Below, in pieces: positions 47,100 through 59,115 of a DNA stretch of 64,000 nt. Source of the DNA: Poecilobothrus nobilitatus (taxonomy: Eukaryota > Arthropoda > Insecta > Diptera > Dolichopodidae); the NCBI GenBank assembly GCA_947095535.1, contig OX352773.1:84850670-84914669 (forward strand), in the 5' to 3' direction. How positions within the stretch are numbered: the first letter of the stretch is position 1; each line of letters opens with the position of its first letter. The notes below the pieces were generated by a model, which saw nothing but the letters and a program-made list of their open reading frames with translations, had not been told where the DNA came from and searched no databases. A program made the position numbers and the translations under genes.

Positions 47100-47420
47100 T
47101 GTATCATGCAGTAAGGTGTTATATACTACTGTACGTTGTAATCCACTGATGGCCTTGACTCTGTGGTAAATAATAATAATATTAATAAGTAATACCTTAC
47201 AGTCCCACTTACAATTGAATGTTTCCGTATCCATTTCCTATCCCTACTCCCTACCCAATATAGTGCGTTCGCAGGTAAGGGTTTCATCCTATTATATTGG
47301 GCAAATGGGGGGTGCGTTTAGTCAGTAAGAATCTGACACATTCAAGGAGAAATTCTTGGTGTCTTTGGAATATTCCCAACTCCCTTAGGAAAAAACAAAT
47401 TTAGAAGATTATTTGGAACA
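47100..47420 (+). repeat. Dispersed repeat family D, copy 2
   Basis: TATCATGCAGTAAGGTGTTA, CCTTACAGTCCCACTTACAA, TTCCGTATCCATTTCCTATC, GTTTAGTCAGTAAGAATCTG and GGTGTCTTTGGAATATTCCC match copy 1 in the same order. It lacks the internal duplication of copy 1. Confidence 0.87.
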
Positions 47421-47870
47421 TTCAATTTAGGTTTTTTTAAATCAAAAAAAATCAGTACAAATCATGGGTCTATAATACTTTAAATGAGGAAGCAAAAGAT
47501 GAAGAAAATCATCTCATTCTTTAAGAAAGTATGAAAGTGAATCTAGAAATAAAGATAAAGAATTAGCCAAACAAATTCCAGCATTTTATAATTTAATTTC
47601 GATCTGCAAAACTCTGAACTTTCGGTCTTGACAACTCCGAAAGGTGCCGCCAGCTAAATTTCTATTTGCAAAAACTAGCTCTTTACAATTTAACAGTTTA
47701 TAACCTTGGTACCCAAAATGTCTCATGTTGACTTGTGGGATGAAACACAAGTAAAAAGGGAATCTAATGAGATCTCTTTATGTATTTTTAATTACATTTT
47801 AAAGCACTTAAATATCAAATCTGTTAAAATGATGTGAACACATTTGCAATAATTCTCAATTAAAAAAAAA
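47421..47870. other. Stretch without a recognised gene
   Basis: Composition is somewhat more balanced near 47600-47740. No family is recognised. Confidence 0.4.
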
Positions 47871-48900
47871 ATTATGAAAATTGTCAAAAATAACTCAACT
47901 TGCTTCGAGGAAATGGAAACAAATTTCGAATCTTTTTATGAAACCCTTAATAATTTCAAAACAGGGTAAAAAATTTAAGTTGCTTGTTGAAAGCGGAAAT
48001 TATTTTGTTGAAAAAAGAAATTTTATCAATAAAAATAAATTTTAAAATAAAATTCAAATTATACTTCAAGATCAAAACAGTAATTAGCAGAAAGTAATTA
48101 AACGGTGAAATAAATATCTTAAAATTATTTATTCTTTCCACTTCTGTAAATTTAAAAATAAATAGTGATATATCAATTGAGATATCTGGCCTAAAAGTTA
48201 AATTTGAATCGATTCAAAATGACACATTAAAAGTTTCAATTAATCTTACCGCAACGAACGAACTACAATCAAATTCGCTAAAGTTACAGTTAAACGAAAT
48301 TGATAATTTAAGCAAGTTGTATTATGTGTAAAGGATAATATTTATAAAGAAAAAGAAGCTGTTCAAGGACTAGATAATTTAATTTTGAATTATATTTACC
48401 TTATTGATAAAGAATTTGAGTGGAACCGGTGCCTCGTAAATTTGTAACATCAAAAAACTAATTTAGGAAGTGACTAATAAACCTTGAACTAAAAAGTATA
48501 AACGTTGTATTTGCCAACAATTATATTACGAAACAAGGAGAACTAGAAATAAAAGGGATAAGTTCAGCGCAATAAAGTGGTCAAATGTGTGAAACTGTAG
48601 AACAAAAACTTAAATTTGAACTTGTAAAATGAACGCATTTGGTGTAACAAATAAAAATATTTTGATTTTGTAAAAGAAGAATCATATTGATACACCCTGT
48701 AATGATGTCGTCAATATTTTTAAAGCATCAACTACCAAATGGTCCATATACAATTATTATGGCCAAATATTAGATTGTTTTGTTACATACACCTATTAAG
48801 ACTTTTGCTATCATGTGTTGATCAAAAACAAATTTCATATTAAAACAGAAAGAACAGCTGATGTTAAAATAAATAAAAAATTTCCCGGTAAATTCATTGG
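47871..48900 (+). pseudogene. Decayed coding-like stretch of unknown family
   Basis: Plus-strand pieces in changing frames look protein-like rather than random: STCFEEMETNFESFYETLNN (near 47898), DISIEISGLKVKFESIQND and INLTATNELQSNSLKLQLNE (48170-48310), GLDNLILNYIYLIDKEFEWN (near 48370) and, near 48795, NKFHIKTERTADVKINKKF. Hydrophilic, Asn-rich segments and several stops suggest a dead retroelement-type or structural gene. I do not recognise the family and draw no function from it. Confidence 0.4.
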
Positions 48901-49614
48901 GGAAATTTATTTATATACCCTTTCGTAAACAAAAATAATAAAAAAAAAAACTTTTTAATAATAATTTTGAACTTTACTTGTAAATTTGCGTGGTGGTGGG
49001 CATTTTAATGTTTTCATTATTTCTGTGAAAAAATTATTAAAACATAGATACGTCAGGCACTCGTCTGCAATAAAAGTGAAAAGCATATAATTTAAAACAA
49101 AAAACCGCAATAACAGCACTAAATACAGTTTTCGTAATAATTGAAAAAAGGATTCATTCAGAATGTTAATAAAAATATATATGTATATCACATATGTTTA
49201 TTATACGTGGGTTATGTATATGTGAGTAAAAAATTTATTTATGGTGAAATGGTGAATTATTATGGCAATATATGGTATAACCAATGGGAAAATTGAAAAA
49301 AAAAATTTTCATTTTAAAACAAAAAAAAAGAAATAAACTTTTGTTTAGACAGTTTTTTTATGTTAATCATTTTTAACACTTTATTGATAAAGTTAAAAGT
49401 TCAAAAAAAAGTTTAAAAGAATATCGTGAACGAAACAATTTTAAATTTTAATTCGAAAAATTAAGTAAACATAGCCATAAAAATATTATAAAGTTGTTAA
49501 TTTATGGGTGTGAAATATTTCAAAAGAAAATTAAAAACTAATATTTACAGAAACTATTTAAAAATATATTAAAGGATATTTTGATCTTATTTAAGAAACA
49601 AATATTTTTTAAAT
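48901..49614. other. AT-rich non-coding stretch
   Basis: Nothing is recognised. Confidence 0.5.
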
Positions 49615-51676
49615 TAAAAAAGGGATCCTCTGTTGTTTTTTGACAAAACGGTTTTCTTAAAACATACGATTTTTAACCATCTAAATAAATCTTTTGAATC
49701 ATATACTTTTCCTAATTCACTAAAAAAAGCAATCATAACGCCCATTTTTAAAAATGGTAGTTCTTCCTAACCTAACTCCATTTTAAATGTTTTTTCCAAA
49801 ATTTTTGAACTCGTAATTAAAAATCGTCTACATTTGTTTATGTCTCTAAATAAAATTCTAAGCGATGAACAATTTGGTTTTGAAAAAATGTCCAATACCA
49901 CAGCTGCTTATCTTTGTCCTAATGATTTTGTTACTAAAAAAATTTATGAAAAAAAATATGTTGCCTGTGTTTTTCTTGATCTTCAGAAAGCTTTTGATTG
50001 TGTTGACCATGATATCTTGTTACTCAAACTGAAAAAACTAAAGTTCTCTTCCAACCAAATTTCATTTTTTCAATCATATCTTTTCAATAGAAAACAACAA
50101 GTAAAAATAGGTGAATCATTTGGTGATGAAGAAACTATTATTAGTGATGTTCCACAAGGATCTATTCTAGGTTCAGACTTATTCAAAATCTACATTGATG
50201 ACACCGTGAAACTAAATCTTTCTGGAAACATTCAATTATACGCCGACGATGCTGTCATTAAAGACGCTTAGTCAACTGAATCGAATCTTAAAAGGGCTAT
50301 CGATAACCTAAAAACCATTGAAGAATGGCTTGTAAATCATAGCTTTGCATTAAATGTTAAAAAAAACAAAAATTCTATTGTTTGATAATAAAAAAAACTT
50401 TAATAACAAATTTTCTTTTCAATTGCAATTCAATCGAGATAGTTAAATCTTTCAATTATTTGGATCTCATAATTGATTGTAAATTAAACTGGCACAATCA
50501 CATTGAACATATCATTAAAAAGATCTCACATTATATTTTTATCATGTACAGATTACGCAGTGGCGGAACTTCAAAATTTGGGCCTCTCCGCGCAAAAATA
50601 AAATATTCCCCCAATATTTTTTTTTAACAAAAACAGGTTAGATATTTATTTCATACATCATATTGCAATCAAAATAAAAATAATACAAGAACGAAACTAA
50701 AACTTAATGGACCTCAAATATTAAAATCTTTCCTCCTTAACTAATACAAGTTTATCTGTTTCGCTCGATTGCAAATCAAAATAAGTCTAATTAGAGAAGA
50801 TATAGCTTTTTTTAAAAGAGTGTAAGATTAAAAAAGTTTTTCCTAAATTTATCAAAATTAGATGTGCAGTCAATAATTCAAGAACAAAATATGTAATAGA
50901 AAAATCAGAAAAACTATGACTTAAACTAGAAATTACACATCAATATTCAAGATTAGCTGCAATAGAATTAGAAATATATTCATTTCACCTACAAATCACT
51001 AAAACTCATGCAGCGCTATTCAATGTTAGTTTTATATATATGAGCAACTATAACTGCTGGAAAAAAGTTCCAGTGTATGTATATAAAAAATGATTGTAAA
51101 TAATTTTTTTAATAATAATTTTGGGCCCCCTATAGCTGGTGGCCCCCCCGCAACGCAAGGTCCTGCGTCCACTAGTTCCGCCACTGAGATTACGAAAAGT
51201 GCTTAGCAAAGATATTCTGTATATTTTATTTTCGTCATATATATTATCAAATATAACCTATCTGAATCCAATATGAAGTAGCTCCTCAAAGTATTATTTA
51301 AATAAACTGGATATAATGAACAAAAAAGCAATAAAAATAATTAACTTTCATCCAGTAATGTACCCAACAAATCTAATTTATTCCTCCCGTTATCCTACTC
51401 TTGAAAATATTCTTGAACTTTATAATTCTTGCCTTCAAAATTATTAATAATCATATCAAACATAACTTTAACCTTAATAGATCTATTGACATTCATAACC
51501 ATAATACAAGAAACAAATCAAATTTCTATCTCACACTGTTTAGAACAGATAATCAAAAAAAGAATTGTTTGTTTAATTGCTTAAAAGTTTTTAACGACTT
51601 ACCGAATGAATTGAAACTTAATAATAACCTATATTTTTTCAAAAATAAAATCAAAGAATATATCATTTCATTGTAA
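49615..51676 (+). pseudogene. Jockey-like LINE reverse transcriptase, interrupted by a MITE
   Basis: This is a 5'-truncated ORF2 carrying the polymerase. In order it has SLKKAIITPIFKNG (near 49715), then FSKIFELVIKNRL, LSDEQFGFEKMSNTTAA, the motif A block VFLDLQKAFDCVDHDILLL (about 49970), VPQGSILGSDLFKIYIDD, and the catalytic LYADDAV (about 50235). After an in-frame stop at 50269 and a frameshift it continues with FNYLDLIIDCKLNWHNHIEH and FIMYRLR. There a hAT MITE is inserted (50558-51186). The frame then resumes with VLSKDILYILFSSYI and AIKIINFHPVMYP, and ends with VFNDLPNELKLNNNL and a stop at 51676. The FDxxxxxD and YADD catalytic residues are kept, but the copy is inactive. Confidence 0.92.
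50558..51186. mobile_element. hAT MITE nested in the LINE, with perfect 8-bp duplication
   Basis: The element starts CAGTGGCGGAACT at 50558 and ends with its reverse complement AGTTCCGCCACTG at 51186. AGATTACG flanks it on both sides (50550-50557 and 51187-51194), the 8-bp duplication expected for hAT. The length is 629 bp. Interior reading frames are short, so it depends on a transposase from elsewhere. The end CAGTGGCGGAAC...TTTGGGCC resembles the hAT end at 54189 (CAGTGGCGTAGC...TTTTGGCCCC). Confidence 0.94.
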
Positions 51677-52085
51677 CATTTGTAAGTAAACAAGTAAAAG
51701 AAAAGAAAAAAGATAAAAAATACAAAGAAAAAATAGAAAAGATTTTTTTTATTTTTCATTTAATTTTTTTTTTTTTTTGGTTACCCCTATGGATTTAATG
51801 TTTTTAAATTGTAATTAATTTATCATGAGTGTGTGTTGAGGGATATGGAATGTGTGAAAATGGAATGAAATGTATACGAATATAATAATTATGTTAATAA
51901 TTTAGAAACAAAAGAATATAATTGAATTATATGAATTAACGTAAAATTTAAACAATTTCAAATCACTGTTCGGCCATACGATTAATGCCAAGGCCTTATA
52001 ATTAACAATTTTCTAATATTTATTTTCATTTTATTATTATTTTTTTTATACATATAAATTTAATTTTAGTTATTATAGTAATTAG
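51677..52085 (+). mobile_element. Probable LINE 3' UTR
   Basis: This follows the stop codon of the reverse transcriptase. It carries A-rich then T-rich runs, GAGTGTGTGTTGAGGGATAT and CTGTTCGGCCATACGATTAA, and becomes uninformative near 52085. The boundary is a guess. Confidence 0.5.
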
Positions 52086-52427
52086 TTAACAATTTCATGA
52101 ATTTTAGTAATAAGTCCGAATTAAATATAAGCTTAAATTTTGTTGCTTTTTTTAGTATTAAGTTTAAATTATTTTAAAACAAAGAAAAAAAAAAAACACA
52201 ATATGGGCAACTTCACTTTCATATAAGTAGGGAAACTTCAAGGGAAACTACTAGATATAATAAAAATTATGATATTTTATTACATTATATAATCTGCCAT
52301 CTTATTGACCTTTCATATAATAAAAATAATAACTCAATTTATAATTTTTTATTTAATTTATAAAAACAAAACAAAAAACAGTGAAATAAATAAAAAAAAA
52401 ATTAAAAGCAGAGTAAACAAGGTAGAA
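52086..52427. other. AT-rich non-coding stretch
   Basis: Nothing is recognised. Confidence 0.5.
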
Positions 52428-53220
52428 TGTAAACCAATGATTCTTAAAAGCGCACATTTCCAAAACACAATACAAATTGTTTAGAATTGTGACTTGCAGA
52501 AAAATTTGAAAATTTAAAAAATAAAATTTAAGAAATTTTTTGTAATAAGAAAATATGTAAAAATAACACTTTTTTGGAATTTTAAGGGGCTGTAAGTCCA
52601 GAACCCTTTATAAATAAGAAAAACCGTTACCACACGTAAAAATATATTACTGAAGCTTTAATTTTTATGACTTGCCGAAAATGTGTTGAGATTCCTAAGT
52701 TACAGGTGTTTAAAAATAGCAAATTTTCAATTTTTAAGCCCTAATAGCTCATAAACAGGGGGTGGTTAACTTATACTAATTCTAAAAGTTCTTTCGTGTC
52801 TCAAAATTGCAAGCCTCTATCTAAAAGCGTGCCGGAGTTATGAAAGTAGAAAAATCATGCAAAATTTGGTTTTCACATAACGGTAAATTTAAATACTAAA
52901 TTTAAAAACATTGTACAATTTTGATATTAATTTACAAAGCTAAACAAAATACCTGTCGCATGACGTTTTCAGATTGAAAAACTGTTAAGCAGAACATAAG
53001 ATATATGCATTTAAAAATAGGGCTTTTTCAAAGTTTGAGGGACTGCAGCTCCGTAATGGGGGGGGGGGGGCCTCATGAAAAAGTTGTTGCACAAAATTAT
53101 TGTTTTTATGAGACCTACCTTTACCTTTTTCTCTATCTTTAACGGTGTAGAAGTTTTGTAAACAGATGGACGGACGGACGGACGGACGGACAGAGTGAAA
53201 CTAATAAGCACATTTTTTCA
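52428..53220 (+). repeat. Dispersed repeat family B, best-preserved copy
   Basis: It starts at AGGTAGAATGTAAACCAATG and carries AAAAGCGCACATTTCCAAAA, GGGGCTGTAAGTCCAGAACC, GACTTGCCGAAAATGTG, CTAATAGCTCATAAACAGGG, CACATAACGGTAAATTTAAA, a poly(G) run at 53059-53070, AACGGTGTAGAAGTTTTGTA, (GGAC)n at 53167-53190 and the end GTGAAACTAATAAGCACATT with TTTTCAAA. It sits exactly against a transposase fragment beginning at 53218, so this insertion or a deletion at its edge truncated that gene. Confidence 0.9.
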
Positions 53221-53800
53221 AAATGTTTTTGCCAAATGTGACTTGTGCCCGTCAACAAACAAAATAACTGGCCGTTCCACATTATCCTTCAGCAATTGTT
53301 TATGAACACCATTAGCGATATACTCGAAAAACGTTTCGCTGCGCATCCATCCACTTTCGCTCTTCCATAAGAACCACGATTTTGGCATATTTTCTACGAT
53401 ATCTTTGGCATATGGAAATACTCCCATCGAATCAAACAATTTTCCATCAGCTGAAAAAATAATTAGCACCGTCAGCGTTTCTTGGAGGTTTACTCCCAGC
53501 TGAAATTTGATATATATTTTTATATCCTTTACTATTTTCCCGGTTTTCGGGCAAAGGCAAAAGCTGCTCTCATCACCATTTGGGATTCTTGAAGGGTCAT
53601 TCATTATGTGTTCCTGTTTAATACTTTTTAAGTACTCTTCAAGCTCTCTAAACCATTTTAAAATTAATTTCTTTCCTTTTGATCGATCAAATAGTGTTGT
53701 TTGTCGTAAGCCATATTTAACAGCTGCTTTTCTTATACTTAATTTATTTACACGAATATCTTCTAAAGCTTTTGATAAGATATCTGCACCCATTCTTTGA
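53218..53800 (-). pseudogene. Pogo/Tigger-like DDE transposase, truncated
   Basis: The minus-strand protein opens with a Psq/CENP-B-type helix-turn-helix: ALEDIRVNKLSIRKAAVKYG followed by LRQTTLFDRSKGKK. The DDE_1-type catalytic part follows: IPNGDESSFCLCPKTGKI (first Asp in GDES, where NADE is usual), LTVLIIFSADGKLFDSMGVF, and FVDGHKSHL (second Asp in the conserved DGHxSH motif). The link between the helix-turn-helix and the catalytic domain is short: the second DNA-binding half is deleted. The protein ends at the family B boundary, so the third acidic residue and C-terminus are lost. The frame is otherwise open for 191 codons, suggesting a younger copy than most here. Confidence 0.87.
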
Positions 53801-53889
53801 AAAAGACAATAATAAAAACAATATTTTCCCTACTAGATTCGTGAATTATAACTTGCTTCATTTTCAACGCTGACTCTAGAGTTGATTCT

Positions 53890-54189
53890 AGAGTTGAGGT
53901 AAAAATAATGAAAGACTATAAGAGAAATGGAACAGCTCAAAATAGACGTAAAAATCTTACTTTGCTAGTTATTGAATCACCAGAAGTTGCAAAAATGAAT
54001 TTAAGTAATTTACTTCAAAATTTTGTTAATGCGAAAGCAAAAAAAAGATGCTTTTTAAATTTTAGTATTTGTTACTTTTGTTTTAGTTAAAAAGTATAAT
54101 TAATGTTATTAAAATTCTCATAAATAAATTAATAGAGGGCCCAATTTTGTTGATTGCATTAGGGGCCAAAATTCTTAGCTACGCCACTG
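53890..54189 (+). mobile_element. hAT element 3' end with transposase C-terminus
   Basis: The frame 53908-54090 includes RRKNLTLLVIESPEVAKMNL and NFVNAKAKKR. It resembles the C-terminal dimerisation end of hAT transposases, where LS.LALLSIE...A is followed by a F...KARR tail. The element ends at GGGGCCAAAATTCTTAGCTA then CGCCACTG at 54189, the reverse of a hAT terminus (CAGTGGCGTAGC). The transposase body is missing upstream. Confidence 0.75.
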
Positions 54190-56013
54190 CTTAACACTTC
54201 GGATATCTAAAAACAATCTTGTTCTTTCTAGTATCAAAACTTTTCCTCTTTTTCATTTTAATTCCTTTAGAATTCAGACGTGTAGAAACCAAACAGACTT
54301 AAAAAAGAACTAGGTAACAAAATATGAATTTTATTTTTTTTTCTCGTAAAAACAAATAATTGAGTCTCAGGCAAGGACAGTAAAAAAAAATAAAACAAAA
54401 AAAAATGTTAAAATGGAAAAAGGAAAATGTAAAGAAAACAACGGTCAGTAGTAACTCCATGGTAAAAATTTGTAGCGAGTTTAAACAAAACAAAAACCTC
54501 ATTAAATTAGATTATTGTACACCTGTAAAAATTTATTATCCTTAGAAATTTTCTTAACATCCTTGTTATTTTATTTTTTATGTGTTGAATTTTAGTAGAT
54601 GTTTTTGTTCCTTTATTTTTATGTGCCATATGGCCACTTGTAAAAATATATTTTTTTGTTTACGTTTTTGTTTGTTCTAACATTATATTTTTCTTGTTTT
54701 TATTTATTTTTTTTTGTTATCCTGTGCTTTTCCAGTGTATTTTGGTTGAAAAAAGAGCAGCATATGACGAAATTTGTTTTTGTTATCGTTTGGTGCAGAA
54801 ACTAGAGGTTAAATGTTTATTTATATTGGACTTTAAGTTCTTTTAAGTTTGTTTTTTTATTTTTTTAATTTTATTATTATTTTGTTGAAAAGGGAGAATA
54901 ATTGGATACTAATGAAGTTTAAATCGTGAAAAATTACGAACAAAAGCAAAAAATAATAAAATAACGAGAAACACACAGATAATCTTGTTGAAAAGTTGGT
55001 CAGAAAAATTTCAAAACCACTTGCAGATTTGATTCATTCACTAAGACTTTTTTGATAACTAGAAATGAAAAATGTAATTAATCTTAAATAATTTTGATAA
55101 TATTAGTAATAAGTAAAAGTAGATAATAACGATGGCCAACAATTTTTTTTTTCAATTTTCGAGGACGTAAAACGTAATCCTTTTCTGTTTGATTTTGAAA
55201 GTATTTATAAGCATTTTGTAAGTACATTCAACAGAAACAAATTAAACAAATAATTTATATATGTGTAGAGTTCAGATCTACAGTTTGCGTCACACTCTGT
55301 ATTTACCTTTTTTTATTAATTATTTCGAAATTAACTTTACAGTTTTTATATCATCGACAATGCAGTGGTAAGTTATCACATGTTCACATATGTATATAGA
55401 TAAAAGAAGATAGTTTTTAGTTTTTGGTTGACGATGCAATTAGATGCATTCAACGTAATTGTCTATAATTAAGAGTATTAAATAATTAAAATAAAATAGT
55501 ATTATAATTAAATTAAAATATTGAAGTTAAGTTAAGTGTTGATTAAATTACATTATAGATCACATTGTATCTAAGTGTTAAACTAAGAAAAATTTTTAAT
55601 TATATCTATATATTAAATTGGATTCAAAAAATAAATAAGTGTTTCATTAAAACAGACGATATATGTAAGAACACGCTAAATATGTATATCAAAAAACCTA
55701 AGTATATAACAAACAGGACCTTGCACACAAATTTTCTTCTGAAGTTGTCACTTTCAAAAATGATTGACATTAATATGTAAGTGCTTTTTAACATTCACTG
55801 CATTCTCACGAGTTATAACTAACCAACGTTTTTTTTATGTAATTGAGATGGCCAGTTCTTATAAGTAATTTCTAAGAATTTTTGAAGTATGTATATTTGT
55901 TGTCGATTTCTATCTGATACTGTAGTATTATTCGGTTATTATATTTCTTAAGACTTTTCTTCAACTTCACTTTGTTGGAGTGTTTTCTATATATATGTAT
56001 ATATATACTTATA
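54190..56013. other. AT-rich non-coding stretch
   Basis: No gene is recognised over 1.8 kb. A TATATATGTATATATATA tract precedes the CACTG element. Confidence 0.5.
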
Positions 56014-57520
56014 CACTGAGAGAACTACAACGTTTGTGACAACCGAATAAATTGCCCTACCGAATAATTCGGTCACCAGCGACTTTTTATTAGTAGTTGT
56101 GGCAAGCTCTTTATTTACATAATTACAATTGAAAAAGTATTCATTGTAACTGCTAATTACATTAAACCAAAATAATAATTATTTCGGAGAACCGTATTTG
56201 TTATTTGTTTTGATCAAATTTTAGTTGCAATAACAGATTATTCGTTTATGAGAACCGAATAATGGAGTACTGTAGACTACCACTTCATTTGATGCCACTG
56301 TATATCAATTATCGCAGCAGAATCAAAACTTTTGTTATGACTAGAACAGAGTTGTCTTAATCGAATATTATAACAGTATTATTACATCAAAAAACTCTTT
56401 CATTTGATGTTACTCTATATCAGTTACTACAACAGAATTAAAGTATTTGTCGTAGCCTTACAGAAAAGTTAACATAATCGAATGTTTTGCACGATATATT
56501 TTACAATAATTGTAATGATCTTTAGCTATATTTGTTATAGAAAGAAGAAAATATAATTTTTATTAAAAAATAGAGTAAAAATTTTATAAGAAATTGATTT
56601 TTATTTTTAATATAAATTTTATATAATAATAGTACAAAACTTTATTTAATAAACAAAAAATCTAAATAAAAAATTTAATATTTTCCAAATTCGTTATACT
56701 TATTCGTTTTTATAACTTTATATGCAAAATAATGCGTATCAAAAAATCGAGTGTCTAGTAATTCATAACATATATAATATTTTTTATCAAAAAAGATTAA
56801 ATGTTCCATTAAACCAAACATTCTCATATAAATCTACGCACTAAACTATTTTAGAATTTAAACTAAATAAGAATTATGATTTTCGCGAAAATTCATGTTT
56901 ATTGCTATCACGATCGAATCATAATTATAAGTACCGAATTTCTGTTATACCAAACGAATGAATTGTTGTTTATGTTTATTAGAACTGATATTATAACTAT
57001 ATTTTTTTTAACTAAACGAAATACGGTTGCTGGAATCGAATGATCTTCTATAGCAACTGACTAACGAAATACTGTAGTATACATTATAATACTGTTAAGA
57101 GAACCGAATTCTAATTGGAGTTCTGTTATTTCAATTAAATAAAACGTTTGAGCTAAATGGCAATATGGTTGTAATAACAGTATAATTCGGTTCACATAAG
57201 TAATAAAACAGTTTTAATTGTGACAACAAACCATTTATTTGCTATAACAACTCATGTAATTCTTATGATCACATTACATTTGCGTGTACAAAAATTATTT
57301 GGTTCTCGTAACTCATATCTTGAAATAATAATTTGATCGAACGAAAATTTTTAGGCGAGGTTGATGAAATCGTATATTCGTTTGTTTCTAAGGCGGTTCA
57401 TTTGCATCAACAGGAATGTTATTGAATCAATCGTAAGTTGGTAACAAAGACCAATATTTAATAACCGCAACTGAATAGTTTTCCTGACAACCTCATTCCA
57501 AAGAAATAATTCTCTCAGTG
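56014..57520. mobile_element. 1.5-kb element with CACTGAGAGAA ends and internal ACCGAATA repeats
   Basis: The left end CACTGAGAGAAC at 56014 and the right end ATTCTCTCAGTG at 57520 are inverted over 11 bases. TATA flanks both sides (56010-56013 and 57521-57524), consistent with a 4-bp duplication, although the region is TATA-rich. Inside, ACCGAATA / TATTCGGT-type words recur on both strands, for example near 56040, 56064, 56250, 57105 and 57191. They are mixed with TGTTATT / AATAACA words. No transposase is visible. A CACTG terminus with a 4-bp duplication would fit the Chapaev/CMC group; this is a hypothesis. Confidence 0.75.
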
Positions 57521-58384
57521 TATAGATAATGTTAACCTATTTATTTTCTAGTTATAAGAAGTAAGTTTTATATTTAGTTTATTTATTTTTGCATTAGTAC
57601 CTAACTAATTTAATTCATAGTTAAAGTGTAAGGGGGTGGGTTTCTAAAATTGAAAAAATTGCCTTAACAAGTTTAATAATAATTTACTTGCCTATATCTT
57701 AATAATTTTTGTAATAAATTATTTAAACTTTTCTCATTACCATTATTGCATTAGTTTAAAATAATTCAATTTGGTAACAGCTGATATCAGTTTTATATTA
57801 ATTTACACGTGAAAAATAATAAACTTTTCTTTTTATCATTGTTATTTTTATTTTAAGTTTAAATAAAACAATAATAAAACATATTTTATGCAAATTTCAA
57901 AGTTTTTCTACCTTTCTTTGTCATATTCTTAGAGTTATTGTTTTTTTTTTTCATTAAAACTCTGATATTGTAAAAGACGCCATTAAAGTCGAAGAAAAAG
58001 AAAATCTTGCAAAAACTAAAACTGTTGTCATAAACTCATTAAAAATTTAGAAAAAAATTTACGAAAGTTTTCAAATGAGATAGAAAATTTCGATGAAAAT
58101 TAAAAATTAATGGCGAAAACAGAAAATGATGAAAGAAAAATAATTGAAACAGTCATGGGAAAAATATTTTATTCATTTCAAAACACATAGTTTTAAAAAC
58201 ACTGAAACTTTCTTTATAAAATCTGTAACTTTGACATATATTCAAATAATTTAAAACTTAAATGCAAAAATTAAAGCTCAAGCTCAATATTTCAACAAAA
58301 GCAATTAAAGTAACTTTAACATTAAGCGATTAAAGTCACTTAAAACAATAAGGGCTTCTAAACTTCTACCATAGAAAATGTTGA
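57521..58384. other. AT-rich non-coding stretch
   Basis: No gene is recognised. A short plus-strand coding-like run near 57955-58190 with Lys and Glu codons is probably compositional. Confidence 0.45.
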
Positions 58385-58590
58385 TTTTAAAATCATCTCT
58401 TAAAATCTCTCCTAATTATTTTGTTTTATTAATATTACAATAACAAAGAATTTAAAATAGTAAGGATTGGTGCCCTCAAACCCCCAATAAATAAATTACT
58501 GAAACTCTGATTTTAAAGGCAACTTAAAATCCATCTTAATAATCTTTTTTTTATAAATATTTCAATAAAAAGCACTTAAAATCTGGACTA
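58385..58590 (+). repeat. Dispersed repeat family C, diverged
   Basis: TTTTAAAATCATCTCTTAAA, CAAAGAATTTAAAATAGTAA and CAAACCCCCAATAAATAAAT with ACTGAAACTCTGATTTTAAA parallel the units at 28213-28450. Confidence 0.65.
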
Positions 58591-58829
58591 AATCTGGTAG
58601 TATGAATTTATTTCTAGAACTTAGATGCGTTACACTGTTACTTCATTACCTAAGTAGTTAGTGAAAGAGCTCTTTAATATTGACCTTAAAAATTAGTCAG
58701 TAGTAATAATGAACATTGCTTTTTGTAAAATTATATTTAATATAGAATAATATATACAATATAAAATCGATGTACGATTTTTGAATATGTAAAATTACTA
58801 TATAGCGAAGAACAACTGAAACTCTTGCA

Positions 58830-59115
58830 TTTTTATTCCTAAGAGAGGTGGGAATCTTCCAAAGACCCCAAGAATTCCCTCTTGGTAGTTTCAGATTTTT
58901 ACTGACTAAACCCATCTCCCCCTTTAGCCAATATAATGGACTGAAACCCCTACCTGCTGACGCAATATATTGCCTAGGGAATAGGGTTAGGACGTGATAG
59001 GACAAGGTGCGGAAAAATTATTTGGAAATGGGACTGTAAGGGAACAATGAATTCGCCTATTATTATTATTACTATTTTGCTAACACTTGCTGCATGAGGA
59101 GATATTGAAGGCAAC
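58830..59115 (-). repeat. Dispersed repeat family D, copy 3
   Basis: On the plus strand, GGTGGGAATCTTCCAAAGAC, TTTACTGACTAAACCCATCT, GGGACTGTAAGGGAACAATG and CTTGCTGCATGAGGAGATAT are the reversed family D blocks. The order fits copies 1 and 2. Confidence 0.84.

Noticed and set aside
53011..53211. Frame reading SVRPSVRPSV
   Set aside because: It is a translation of the (GGAC)n tandem at the end of family B.
53507..53800. Plus-strand frame of 97 codons
   Set aside because: It is the antisense shadow of the pogo-like transposase, whose motifs (helix-turn-helix, DGHxSH) are clear on the minus strand.
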